Shown: positions 44,769 to 53,100 of the stretch, piece after piece
Numbering within the stretch: position 1 is the first letter of the stretch
Layout of the letters: every line of letters starts with the position of its first letter
Program-made: the position numbers and the translations under genes
Origin: an uncultured Isosphaeraceae bacterium
GTDB lineage: Bacteria; Planctomycetota; Planctomycetia; Isosphaerales; Isosphaeraceae
Reading direction: 5' to 3'
Length of the DNA stretch: 64,000 nt
NCBI GenBank assembly: GCA_945957605.1
Contig: CAMFLR010000005.1
Coordinates: forward strand, 186,001 to 250,000
The notes under the pieces: generated by a model
Database searches by the model: none
Told to the model about the DNA's origin: nothing
What the model saw: the letters and a program-made list of their open reading frames with translations, nothing else

Positions 44769-45263
44769 ATGTTCAAACTACCAGTCTCTCTTTCTGTGCT
44801 GATTTCGGCCGCTTTCTTGTTCGTTGCGGATGCTTTGATCGTGAATGTTGTCTTTTTGTCTTTGCTGGTGGGAATCCTTCAAGCGGTTGTGGTGCTTCCC
44901 TTATTGGTTCTGAAGAAACATGAACGAAAGCAGGGATTCTTAAATATCGGCGTATTCTTTGGCGTATTTGTCATGGTCGTCGCTATGGTCAAAGTTAATG
45001 CTTACATCGCTCCATTGCGTGCCGATCGGATTATCGCGGCGGTTGAGAATTATCGCAAAGCAACGGGTGTGTACCCGAAGACGCTCAAAGATCTCGTGCC
45101 GGAGTTCATCGACCAAGTGCCATGCGCTCAATACACATTCGGCGGCAATTTCCAGTACACGGGCGGCGGTACGTCAGAGCCTCCGACGCTCTGGTATAAT
45201 CCGCATGGAATGGATCATCGTATTTACAACTTTAAGACAAAAAACTGGGGCTATTTGGGCTGA
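44769..45263 (+). CDS. Membrane protein with pseudopilin-like C-terminal domain
   Basis: 164 residues. Three hydrophobic stretches (about 5-25, 24-48 and 57-80) form the N-terminal half. The C-terminal half reads AAVENYRKATGVYPKTLKDLVPEF, the helix and loop seen in type II secretion pseudopilins and related planctomycete proteins, and ends YNFKTKNWGYLG. The cleavage/methylation site of a true pseudopilin is not present at the N-terminus. No Shine-Dalgarno site is evident, so the exact start is uncertain. Function unknown. Confidence 0.65.
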   Translation: MFKLPVSLSVLISAAFLFVADALIVNVVFLSLLVGILQAVVVLPLLVLKKHERKQGFLNIGVFFGVFVMVVAMVKVNAYIAPLRADRIIAAVENYRKATGVYPKTLKDLVPEFIDQVPCAQYTFGGNFQYTGGGTSEPPTLWYNPHGMDHRIYNFKTKNWGYLG

Positions 45264-45696
45264 CCGACGGTCTTGTCGGCGGCTCTCCGTTCGCCAAGCT
45301 CACTTTCGCCAACGGAATGGCGCATTTTTGCGAGAACTCGATATTCGCTCCGTTGAAGCTGGCTCCGAGACCATCATCTCGGCGGCAGGATGGCGAACGG
45401 TGGTCCGTGCTTCAACTCTTCTCGTGCCGGACGGAAAAGTTGATGCGTGCCCATATCAACGCCGGCCGCAGGTGAATGTTGCTGAATAGCGCTGAGTCCT
45501 TACACAGAATCTCGTTCCGGGCGTTGAACGGAATCTAGCAAAAAACGCGAAGTGTTCCGAAGGAGATTCGCACGGCCACAGTCGTTCGTTGCTACCGAAT
45601 TTGGTGGAATTTCAAGTTTTGCCGATCGTGCGGCCGATGGGGTTTGTAGGAGACGTTGAAATAGGATCTGGTCGGACGCCTGCGAGGGAACGCACG
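45264..45696. other. Intergenic region, no supported gene
   Basis: About 430 bp without a convincing gene. Frames across it are short and lack start signals or domains. A short CCGAC/GTCGG inverted repeat follows the upstream stop at about 45266-45281. The 3' part should contain the promoter of the small secreted protein gene. Confidence 0.45.
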
Positions 45697-45951
45697 ATGA
45701 GTCGTATTCGCACTTGGTTTGCGGCGGCAATCATTTCCACTTCGGTTCTGGCGGGATCCGCAATTGCCGCGGATCGTCCCCGGTCTGACTCGGCAGCGCC
45801 CAACAATCCCCCCGCGTCAACCTCGCCCGAGCGGCAAAGCACGCTCCGGCGGCTCTGGAACAACTTCAAGGGTCACGGCACCTATCCCAAAACCCGCGAT
45901 TGGACCACCGGACGTGATGATGCCGCGATGAAGCCGTGGCTCAAACGTTAA
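45697..45951 (+). CDS. Small secreted protein, unknown function (84 aa)
   Basis: ATG 45697 follows GAGGGAA and starts a clear signal peptide (MSRIRTWFAAAIISTSVLAGSAIA). The mature 60 residues contain a Pro/Ser-rich linker and a basic, Trp-containing tail (TLRRLWNNFKGHGTYPKTRD, then DDAAMKPWLKR). The frame opens further upstream to 45589, but that part is not protein-like. I do not recognise the family. Confidence 0.68.
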   Translation: MSRIRTWFAAAIISTSVLAGSAIAADRPRSDSAAPNNPPASTSPERQSTLRRLWNNFKGHGTYPKTRDWTTGRDDAAMKPWLKR

Positions 45952-46007
45952 GAGCGTCAAATCACCGGTGCTAGTGTCTTGACCTGACCGGTCTGTGCGG
46001 CCATCGT

Positions 46008-46048
46008 GAGGCAAGGGAGCATGCGATTGAATCATGCCGCCTTGCCTC
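46008..46048 (+). terminator. Rho-independent terminator of the small secreted protein gene
   Basis: GAGGCAAGG and CCTTGCCTC form a 9-bp stem with an inner GCATG/CATGC pair, followed by TCTTTGTTTT. Confidence 0.8.
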
Positions 46049-46079
46049 TCTTTGTTTTGCCAGACCTGGGGTTGTGCTG

Positions 46080-47225
46080 ATGGTTTCATTTGCCGTCTTG
46101 TCGGTCGTGCTGGGCTTCGTCGATCAATCACCAACAGTTCAAAACGTCGCAGTCTACCGCGAGGTCGGGCGGTTCGCAGGCTGGCCGGCGAATCACGGAA
46201 TATGGAACTGGGGCGACGAGATCCTCGTCGGCTTTAGCCGCGGTATTTATCTAGATCGCGGCCCTTATCACAACATCAACAAAAGCAAGGCTGAAGAATT
46301 TCTGCTCGCACGCAGCCTCGATGGCGGCGTCACCTGGAGAGTTGAAACTCCTCAACCCGCGGGAGCTCTCATCGGTACCGCTGGCATGCGGCACGGAGTT
46401 CTGCCCGATGGTGCGCCGATCGAGAAGCCGACCGACCTTGTCGAAGCGATCGATTTTACACATCCCGACTTCGCCATGACCTTGCGCATGGAGAATTCGA
46501 ACAATGGTCGCTCGCGCTTCTACTATTCCTACGATCGCGGTCACAACTGGAAAGGGCCGTTCTGGCTGCCACTGTTTGGCCAACCCGGAGTCATGGCGCG
46601 GACCGACTACATCGTTGATGGCCCGCGTTCCTGCACGGTTTTTCTCACCGCATCGAAGCAGAACGGCCGCGAGGGACGCCCCTTCTGTGCCCGCACGACC
46701 GATGGCGGACTGAACTGGTCGTTTGTTGGGTTCATCGGTCCAGAACCCGAGTCAGGCTATACGATCATGCCGTCAAGCGTGCGTCTCTCGCCGACCGACT
46801 TGCTCACAACCGTGCGCTGGCTTGTTCCCGATAAGGACGGCGTTGAAGGCCATGTGAAAAGCGGCATCGACGCATATGCTTCGCACGACAATGGGAAAAC
46901 GTGGACACTTGTCTCACATCCTGAACCCGACACCGGCGAAGGAAATCCTCCGGCATTGTTGTTGCTAGATAACGGTGCCGTTTGCCTCGTTTATGGCAGC
47001 CGTTCGACCCCGTATGGAATTCGCGCGCGGCTCAGTCGCGACGGCGGCAAAAGCTGGACTGAGGCAAATTACTTGCGCGATGACGCTGGTGGTCGTGATA
47101 TTGGCTATCCCCGCATGGTGCGCAGGAAAGACGGCAAGTTCGTCGCGATCTATTATTACCATGACACTTCAGGCCCAACCCGATACATCGGCGCCACGAT
47201 CTTCAACCCTCTCGACCTTCGTTAG
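46080..47225 (+). CDS. Sialidase-like (BNR/Asp-box) exo-glycosidase family protein
   Basis: 381 residues from ATG 46080; GTG 46074 is an alternative. Four Asp boxes mark a six-bladed sialidase propeller: SLDGGVTW (about 79), TTDGGLNW (207), SHDNGKTW (268) and SRDGGKSW (319). A short hydrophobic N-terminus (MVSFAVLSVVLGFV) may be a signal peptide. The family includes sialidases and many planctomycete enzymes of unknown specificity; sialic acid as substrate is not shown. The Gfo/Idh oxidoreductase gene follows after 31 bp, which suggests joint sugar catabolism. Confidence 0.82.
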   Translation: MVSFAVLSVVLGFVDQSPTVQNVAVYREVGRFAGWPANHGIWNWGDEILVGFSRGIYLDRGPYHNINKSKAEEFLLARSLDGGVTWRVETPQPAGALIGTAGMRHGVLPDGAPIEKPTDLVEAIDFTHPDFAMTLRMENSNNGRSRFYYSYDRGHNWKGPFWLPLFGQPGVMARTDYIVDGPRSCTVFLTASKQNGREGRPFCARTTDGGLNWSFVGFIGPEPESGYTIMPSSVRLSPTDLLTTVRWLVPDKDGVEGHVKSGIDAYASHDNGKTWTLVSHPEPDTGEGNPPALLLLDNGAVCLVYGSRSTPYGIRARLSRDGGKSWTEANYLRDDAGGRDIGYPRMVRRKDGKFVAIYYYHDTSGPTRYIGATIFNPLDLR

Positions 47226-47256
47226 CTTCCCCCCCAGCGCATCGAGGAGTTTTAAA

Positions 47257-48642
47257 ATGGGCGTTTCGCGGGAAAATGGCATTCAAACGACGCGCAGGAA
47301 GTTCGTCGCGGCGGGTGCCACAGCATTCAGCTTCATGGTGGTTCCCCGTCACGTCCTTGGCGGCGCTGGGAACCTTGCACCGAGCGAGACGGTGAACCTC
47401 GCCGGCATCGGCTGCGGCGGCATGGGCGGCGGTGATATCTCCACGCATAGTAAAAATGGTGCAAACATCGTCGCGCTTTGCGATGTCGACGAAACCCGCG
47501 CTGCCGGAATCTTCAACGCATTCCCCAAGGCGAAGAAGTACCGCGATTTTCGCGAAATGATCGACAAGGAAGCGAAAAACGTCGACGCGGTTACTGTTGG
47601 CACGCCCGACCACATCCACGCCGTCGCCACGATGGCCGCGATTCACGCGGGCAAGCACGTTTATTGCCAGAAACCACTCACGCATACTCTTTACGAATGC
47701 CGAGCCATCACCAAGGCCGCGCACAACGCCGGCGTGATGACGCAGATGGGCAATCAGGGGCATGCGTCCGAAGGTTCGCGGCTCACGAACGAGTGGATTC
47801 AGTCTGGCGTGATCGGCGAGGTGCGTGAAGTCCACGTCTGGTCCGATCGTGCGGGCCGGCTCTGGAAGCAAGGAATCGGCCGACCGACCGACACACCGCC
47901 CATTCCCAAAACGCTCGACTGGAACCTCTGGCTCGGCCCCATTCGCGAACGTCCCTATCATCCTGCATACGTCCCCGCCAACTGGCGCGGCTGGCGTGAT
48001 TTCGGCACCGGCGCGCTCGGCGATATGGGTTGCCACATCATCGACCATCCCGTCTGGGCGCTCGATCTCGGCGCACCTTCCACCGTTGAAGCCAGCGTGA
48101 CGCTCGATGGCTCGTTCCTCGACGGCAACAAACAGAACGACGAGACCTACCCCGTCGCGGCAATCATTCACTTCGATTTCCCCGCGCGCCGTGATCTGCC
48201 ACCTGTGCACATGATCTGGTATGAAGGTGGATTGATGCCGCCGACGCCCGCGGAAATGCCCGCCGGCGGTCGCCTGCCCGATAACGGCGTGCTCTACGTC
48301 GGCAGCAAGGGGAAGATGTATCACGGGTCGCACGGCGGCATGCCGCAGCTTCTTCCCAGCGCACTCACCGAAGAAGCCAAGCGCGTTCCCAAAACAATCG
48401 CGCGCTCGCCCGGACATTACGAAGAGTGGATCAATGCGTGCAAGGGCGGCCCGAAACCGGTTTCGAACTTCGACTACGCCGGCCCGCTGACGGAAATCGT
48501 CTTGCTCGGCGTGCTTGCACTTCGTGCTCCTGGTAAGCGATTGACCTGGGATTCGGCGAACCTGCGGGTGAGCAATGCACCCGAAGTAAACGAGTTTATC
48601 CACACGCCGTACCGCAAGGGTTACTCGCTAGCGGCCCGGTGA
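47257..48642 (+). CDS. Gfo/Idh/MocA family oxidoreductase with Tat signal
   Basis: 461 residues from ATG 47257, with GAGGAG 8 bases upstream; the longer frame to 46975 runs inside the sialidase gene. TTRRKFVAAGATAFSF is a twin-arginine signal. The Rossmann motif is AGIGCGGMGGG (49-59), followed by ALCDVDE. The usual EKP motif appears as CQKPLTHT, a Gln variant common in exported planctomycete members. Such enzymes oxidise or epimerise sugars with NAD(P), probably with tightly bound cofactor when exported by Tat. Likely in one operon with the sialidase-like gene. Confidence 0.88.
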   Translation: MGVSRENGIQTTRRKFVAAGATAFSFMVVPRHVLGGAGNLAPSETVNLAGIGCGGMGGGDISTHSKNGANIVALCDVDETRAAGIFNAFPKAKKYRDFREMIDKEAKNVDAVTVGTPDHIHAVATMAAIHAGKHVYCQKPLTHTLYECRAITKAAHNAGVMTQMGNQGHASEGSRLTNEWIQSGVIGEVREVHVWSDRAGRLWKQGIGRPTDTPPIPKTLDWNLWLGPIRERPYHPAYVPANWRGWRDFGTGALGDMGCHIIDHPVWALDLGAPSTVEASVTLDGSFLDGNKQNDETYPVAAIIHFDFPARRDLPPVHMIWYEGGLMPPTPAEMPAGGRLPDNGVLYVGSKGKMYHGSHGGMPQLLPSALTEEAKRVPKTIARSPGHYEEWINACKGGPKPVSNFDYAGPLTEIVLLGVLALRAPGKRLTWDSANLRVSNAPEVNEFIHTPYRKGYSLAAR

Positions 48643-48843
48643 TTGCGGCAATAAAGCAACGCATGCGGCGAATGCTCGATTGAACTTTCAGCGTGCAGGG
48701 CGCGACCTTGCACTATGGAATGGGCTCAATGCGAGCCGCTGGCGTTTGCGCAAACCTCGCAGACGCCGGGCCGCACCACCCATGAATTCGATCGTGGCGA
48801 TCGAGTTCAGGACGCGAGACGACTCCCAGGAGCTTTTGACACC

Positions 48844-50577
48844 ATGCTCAGCCTCTCGACCTTGATTCTCGCAGCCGCGCTAGGACAGGCTCCCACCGAT
48901 GCCGCCTGGCTCGACGCCGTGCCGGCCCAAACCGACGTCATCGTCCGCATGAGCGGCGCACAGTCGGTGCAAAAAGACCTGAACTCCATGATCAAGGCGT
49001 TCAGCCCATCCATGGGCCAGGCGGCCGAACCTGCTATTGCCCAAGGCGTGGCGGCGCTGACCGGCTACTTTGGCGACGTCGCGGCCAAGGAACCGTTCTC
49101 GCTGCTCATTCGCGCCGTGGCGCCCGAAGACCAGCGCCAGCCGCCGGTTGCCGTACTCGTTCGCGCATCGAATTACGACGCCGTTCTCAAGGCGTTCGGT
49201 GAAGGCAAAGCGCCCGAGCTGAAGAAGGAAGACGGCGGCTTCGAGTCGTTCGTGCATAGCACTGGCTCGACGATTTTTATCGCCAAGAACGGCGGACAAT
49301 CAATGTTTGGGCCCGACCGAACGCTGGTTGCCGCGTTTGCCAAGGGCGGCGGCAAGTCGTTTGTGACCGAACTGTCCGAAGGCGACAAGAAGCGGCTCAA
49401 CAATGGCGACGCTTCGATCGCCGTGAATGTTGAAGCCCTCGCCTCGCGCTATGCCGAGGCAATCGACGGCGCCAAGCAAGCGTTCATTGCCAGTCTCGAC
49501 AAAGCGCCCCAGCAACCGGCGACCGCCGCAATGATGGGGAACATGAAGAAGGTATACGCTGCTCTGTTCGATAAGATCAAGCAAGCCAAGGTGCTCACGC
49601 TGGCCCTCGACTTCGCAGGCGCCGGACTCAATGTCAACGTCGGCCTGAGCGTTAAGGAAGGTTCTGATCTCGCCAAGACTGCCGCTGCGATCAAGCCCGG
49701 AACGGCCGACGTGATCGGCTCGCTGCCTCCAGGGGCGGCGGTTTATGTGTACATGAATCTCGACGCCAAAACGTACGAGAGCATGCAGAAGTGGAGCTTG
49801 AGCCTTGTCGGAGCCGATGCGAAGCCGACTCCCGCACTTGATGCCGTGCTCGAGAAACAAGGCAAGCTTGGCCGGGTTGAAGCCTTCGGCCACACGACCA
49901 TCGGCGGCGGTATGAACGCGGTGAACATCGTTCGCTGCAGCGATCCCAAGGTCGTTCTGAACTCGTACGTCGAACTGACCCGCGCGATGGGCGCGAAAGA
50001 GGGCGGGTTGGGTATGTTCAAGGAAGTGAAAGTCACCGACGACGCCGAGTCCTACAAGGGCTACAAGTTCAGCAAGTGCGAGGTTGTGCTCGATGTTGAG
50101 AAATTTGCCAGCCTTCAGCCGGCAGGCGGCGGTGCGGCGATGTTCAACTCGCTCTACGGTGGCGATCGGCTCACCACCTGGTACGGCGTGAATGATTCGC
50201 AGCTCGTTTCCGCAACAGGTAAGACGTGGGAACAGGCGAAGGCTCAGCTCGACGCCGTGCTCGAGGGCGACAAGAAGTTGTCGACTACGCCGGGTTTCAA
50301 GGCGGTGCGTCCGCGGCTTTCCAACAACGCGAGCCTGCTAATGATGATGAGCATGCAAGGGCTTGCTAAACAGTTTGCCACGCAGTTCGGCGCGATGGCC
50401 AACAACTTCAACATCAAAGTGCCCGCCGACATGCCGGCCGAGCCCGCGTTCGTCGGTCTCTCAGTAAGTGCGGCGGCTGGTGGTTACGAGCTTGACCTCG
50501 TCATTCCCAGCGAAGTCGGCCCGGTGGTGGAGAAGGGTATCGTGCCGCTCTTCCAAAGCCTTCGTCTGAACCAGTAA
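48844..50577 (+). CDS. Secreted protein of unknown function (577 aa)
   Basis: ATG 48844 begins a short signal peptide (MLSLSTLILAAALGQA); AGGAG lies about 12 bases upstream. The mature protein shows a repeating pattern of strands and amphipathic helices, with VPAQTDVIVRMSG near the start and GSLPPGAAVYVYMNLD in the middle, and no Cys-rich or catalytic motif. It resembles the large DUF3352-like group of planctomycete and verrucomicrobial periplasmic proteins, but the match is by style only. Confidence 0.7.
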   Translation: MLSLSTLILAAALGQAPTDAAWLDAVPAQTDVIVRMSGAQSVQKDLNSMIKAFSPSMGQAAEPAIAQGVAALTGYFGDVAAKEPFSLLIRAVAPEDQRQPPVAVLVRASNYDAVLKAFGEGKAPELKKEDGGFESFVHSTGSTIFIAKNGGQSMFGPDRTLVAAFAKGGGKSFVTELSEGDKKRLNNGDASIAVNVEALASRYAEAIDGAKQAFIASLDKAPQQPATAAMMGNMKKVYAALFDKIKQAKVLTLALDFAGAGLNVNVGLSVKEGSDLAKTAAAIKPGTADVIGSLPPGAAVYVYMNLDAKTYESMQKWSLSLVGADAKPTPALDAVLEKQGKLGRVEAFGHTTIGGGMNAVNIVRCSDPKVVLNSYVELTRAMGAKEGGLGMFKEVKVTDDAESYKGYKFSKCEVVLDVEKFASLQPAGGGAAMFNSLYGGDRLTTWYGVNDSQLVSATGKTWEQAKAQLDAVLEGDKKLSTTPGFKAVRPRLSNNASLLMMMSMQGLAKQFATQFGAMANNFNIKVPADMPAEPAFVGLSVSAAAGGYELDLVIPSEVGPVVEKGIVPLFQSLRLNQ

Positions 50578-50608
50578 GCCGGCGCCGCCGATTGAAATCA
50601 ACAACGAT

Positions 50609-50639
50609 GGCCAGGTGCAGCGATTCGCTTCACCTGGCC
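50609..50639 (+). terminator. Terminator after the 577-aa secreted protein gene
   Basis: GGCCAGGTG and CACCTGGCC form a perfect 9-bp stem with a 13-nt loop, followed by GTTTCGTTTTG. Confidence 0.85.
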
Positions 50640-50733
50640 GTTTCGTTTTGGGGAACATCCTCGAACGCCGCTGGCCGACGGGTTACCATGTCGGCAAGTT
50701 GTGATCCGTCATCCGATGCGTATCGAGGCTCCC

Positions 50734-51792
50734 ATGCAGCTATTGCTCCTCATCCCCGCCCTGCTCTTCGCGCAGGTCGAGACTGCCCCGCTCGCCAAAT
50801 CACCCGCAGCAATCCGCGCCGACTTCCTCAAACAACTCGACCGCCCCAAAGTTCCGCTCGACGCCAAGATCGACAAGACCACCGAGCCAACGGGCGGCCT
50901 GGTGATGGAACATCTCGCCTTCGCCACGGAAACCAAAGCCGATGGCTCGACCGAACGAGTTCCCGCACTCGTTGTACGTCCCCAAGATTCTTCGAAACGC
51001 CATCCCGCCGTCTTGCTCCTTCACGGCACCGGCGGAAATAAGGAAGGAATGCGTAGCGGTCTCGAAGAGCTGGCGAAGCTCGGTTTCGTGGCAATTGCCA
51101 TCGACGGCCGCTATCACGGCGAGCGCAACCCCGGCAAAGGGACCGACGCCTATAACCAGGCCATCACCCGCGCCTGGCGGACCAAGAATGGGGAAAAGTC
51201 AGAACATCCCTTCTATTTCGATACATGCTGGGATATCTGGCGAACGATCGACTACCTCCAATCGCGTGCCGATGTCGATGGCGACCGCATTGGCATGATG
51301 GGATTCAGCAAGGGCGGAATCGAAACCTGGATGGCGGGAGCGGTCGACGAACGCGTGAAAGTTGCGATTCCCGCGATCGCCGTGCAAAGCTTCGCCTGGG
51401 GTCTCGAAAACAATGCATGGCAAGGCCGCGCCAAAACAATTGCCGCCGCACATAACGAAGCCGCGCACGACCTCGGCGAATCCGAAGTGAACGCCAAGGT
51501 TTGCCGCGCCCTCTGGAACAAAATCATCCCTGGCGTGACCGGCGAGTTCGACTGCCCGAACATGCTCAAGTTATTCGCCGGCCGGCCGGTGTTGATCCTG
51601 AACGGATCGGAAGATCCCAATTGCCCGATCGGCGGTGCGAAAGTCGCGTTCGCCTCGGCAAAAGATGCGTTCGCAGCGGCTGGTGCAAGCGACAAGCTCA
51701 AAATCAACGTGGCTCAAGGCGTCGGCCACGCCGTCACCCCCGCGCAGCGCAAGGAAGCGACCGAATGGTTCGTGCGGTGGCTCAAGCCTTAA
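50734..51792 (+). CDS. Secreted alpha/beta hydrolase (dienelactone hydrolase / acetyl-esterase type)
   Basis: 352 residues from ATG 50734 (GAGG 6 bases upstream), with signal peptide MQLLLLIPALLFAQ. VLLLHGTGGNKEG forms the oxyanion region, the nucleophile elbow is GFSKGG (Ser192), and Asp294 in NGSEDPNC and His332 in GVGHAV complete the triad. A dienelactone-hydrolase or acetyl-xylan-esterase-like role is the best guess. An ATG six codons upstream (50716) is possible but has no better site. Confidence 0.82.
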   Translation: MQLLLLIPALLFAQVETAPLAKSPAAIRADFLKQLDRPKVPLDAKIDKTTEPTGGLVMEHLAFATETKADGSTERVPALVVRPQDSSKRHPAVLLLHGTGGNKEGMRSGLEELAKLGFVAIAIDGRYHGERNPGKGTDAYNQAITRAWRTKNGEKSEHPFYFDTCWDIWRTIDYLQSRADVDGDRIGMMGFSKGGIETWMAGAVDERVKVAIPAIAVQSFAWGLENNAWQGRAKTIAAAHNEAAHDLGESEVNAKVCRALWNKIIPGVTGEFDCPNMLKLFAGRPVLILNGSEDPNCPIGGAKVAFASAKDAFAAAGASDKLKINVAQGVGHAVTPAQRKEATEWFVRWLKP

Positions 51793-52296
51793 GTCGTTTG
51801 CGACTTTTGTTTGATGAATCGAATACCATGATCAAAACAAACGGTGCTCGACTCGCGATTTGTCCCACCTAAGATCCTGTGCCGGGTGGCCTGTGGCTGG
51901 ACGGATCGGAGCGGAGGAAGCCCCAAGGTTCCCAGCTTCGCCCTCCAATCCCCAGGCGCCCGAACATTGAGCTTTGAAAAACACTGCACGTGGCATGAAG
52001 TCGTTTTGTAATTGCACTCATTGATGCTTGTTAACGATGTAAAAAGAAAACATGGGAGAGGATCGCGCCAATTACTGACTTGACGTCGGTTTCCGGTCAG
52101 GATGTAATTCGCATCAGCGGCTTAAACATTCCAGTGGATCGATTGAATTTGCAACTATCGTTTTCGTTGATATTTTCGCGAGAACTCGTTGCGAATCGGC
52201 GCCGGAGTTTTTGAGACGCCCGCGCGATGAATTGCGTTTAGCGCGGTGGAGCGTGATCGACCCCACGATGTTTTTCCGTGTGAAGGGAATCGGGCA
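51793..52296. other. Intergenic region of mixed composition, no supported gene
   Basis: About 500 bp. The first 220 bp include a GC-rich patch (about 51870-51970) with short unconvincing frames; the following 280 bp are AT-richer than the surroundings (for example around 52020-52060 and 52120-52190) and lead into the PEP-CTERM gene. AAGGGAA before ATG 52297 is its ribosome-binding site. No promoter could be assigned with confidence. Confidence 0.45.
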
Positions 52297-52992
52297 ATGA
52301 AGCGACTGATTTTGACTGTGACGGCCCTGATTGGGCTCGCGACTCACGCTCATGCCGGCGTGATCTTCGACAACTTCAAAGGCACGGGTGCCACCAACTA
52401 CTTTGAGGAAACGAGGAACGCGACGTTCACGTTCGGAACCGTGCTCAATAGCCTCAACACGACGACCGTGAACGAGATTCAGTTCCGCTGGCGCCCGAAT
52501 AACGACATGAACGTGACATTATTTATCGCCGACAGTGAACTTGGCGGGACCTTCGGCTCTTTGAATTGGGCGCCGATCGGCAACAACGTTCTCTTCCAGG
52601 AAACGTTTGCGGTTTCGGCGGTGATCGGTCCCGTTGATTACTATATTTCGACGGGCCCCATCTCGTTCACGTTTCAGGCTAATCACCGCTACGATATCGC
52701 GCTGCTCGGCGACACAGGTACGTTGACGGGCAGTTGGGACATCACAAATGGTTCTGGCAACATCAATACTGTGCAGGGTGGCTTTGAGTCGATCAATGCC
52801 AACAGCAACAACGATTTTGGTGGCTCCGGTCCTCAAAGCGATGCCGGTTATGCGGGTGTCGATCCGCACATCCGCCTTCTAACGAATGATGTCGCTGGGG
52901 TTCCCGAACCCGCCAGCGTTGTTTTGGCAGGCTTTGCTCTCGCCGGAACATTCCTCGGCCGCCGGGTTTTCCGCCGCGCGAAAGCGGCATGA
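52297..52992 (+). CDS. PEP-CTERM sorting domain protein
   Basis: 231 residues from ATG 52297. A signal peptide (MKRLILTVTALIGLATHAHA) and a C-terminal PEP-CTERM signal (VPEPAS at 202-207, hydrophobic VVLAGFALAGTFLG, then RRVFRRAKAA) mark it for the exosortase pathway, which cuts the tail and places the protein at the cell surface or matrix. The middle is beta-rich with FDNFKGTGATNYF and RYDIALLGDTG. No exosortase gene is in this window. Confidence 0.88.
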   Translation: MKRLILTVTALIGLATHAHAGVIFDNFKGTGATNYFEETRNATFTFGTVLNSLNTTTVNEIQFRWRPNNDMNVTLFIADSELGGTFGSLNWAPIGNNVLFQETFAVSAVIGPVDYYISTGPISFTFQANHRYDIALLGDTGTLTGSWDITNGSGNINTVQGGFESINANSNNDFGGSGPQSDAGYAGVDPHIRLLTNDVAGVPEPASVVLAGFALAGTFLGRRVFRRAKAA

Positions 52993-53020
52993 GCGACGAA
53001 GCTTGACTGAGTCACGAAAA

Positions 53021-53057
53021 GCCGGACGATCTGAGCACACCGCTCATCTCGCCCGGC
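53021..53057. terminator. Convergent terminator hairpin
   Basis: GCCGG, CGA and TGAGC on one side pair with GCTCA, TCG and CCGGC on the other, with small symmetric internal loops and an ACACC loop, followed by GTTTGTGTT. It lies between the PEP-CTERM gene and the convergent amidohydrolase gene. Confidence 0.75.
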
Positions 53058-53100
53058 GTTTGTGTTGAATTCTTTGCTAGATCGCAAGCTCAGTTTGAAT

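Noticed and set aside
44525-44923. 132-codon frame before the pseudopilin-like gene
   Set aside because: It reads through the perfect hairpin at 44552-44585 and then overlaps the better-supported gene in another frame.
44959-45489. Possible frameshifted extension of the pseudopilin-like gene into the next 230 bp
   Set aside because: The +1 frame overlaps but shows no family-like sequence after the stop at 45263, and YNFKTKNWGYLG is a natural C-terminus.
47203-48603. 466-codon minus-strand frame over the Gfo/Idh gene
   Set aside because: The plus-strand gene has a Tat signal and Rossmann motif; the antisense frame shows nothing recognisable.
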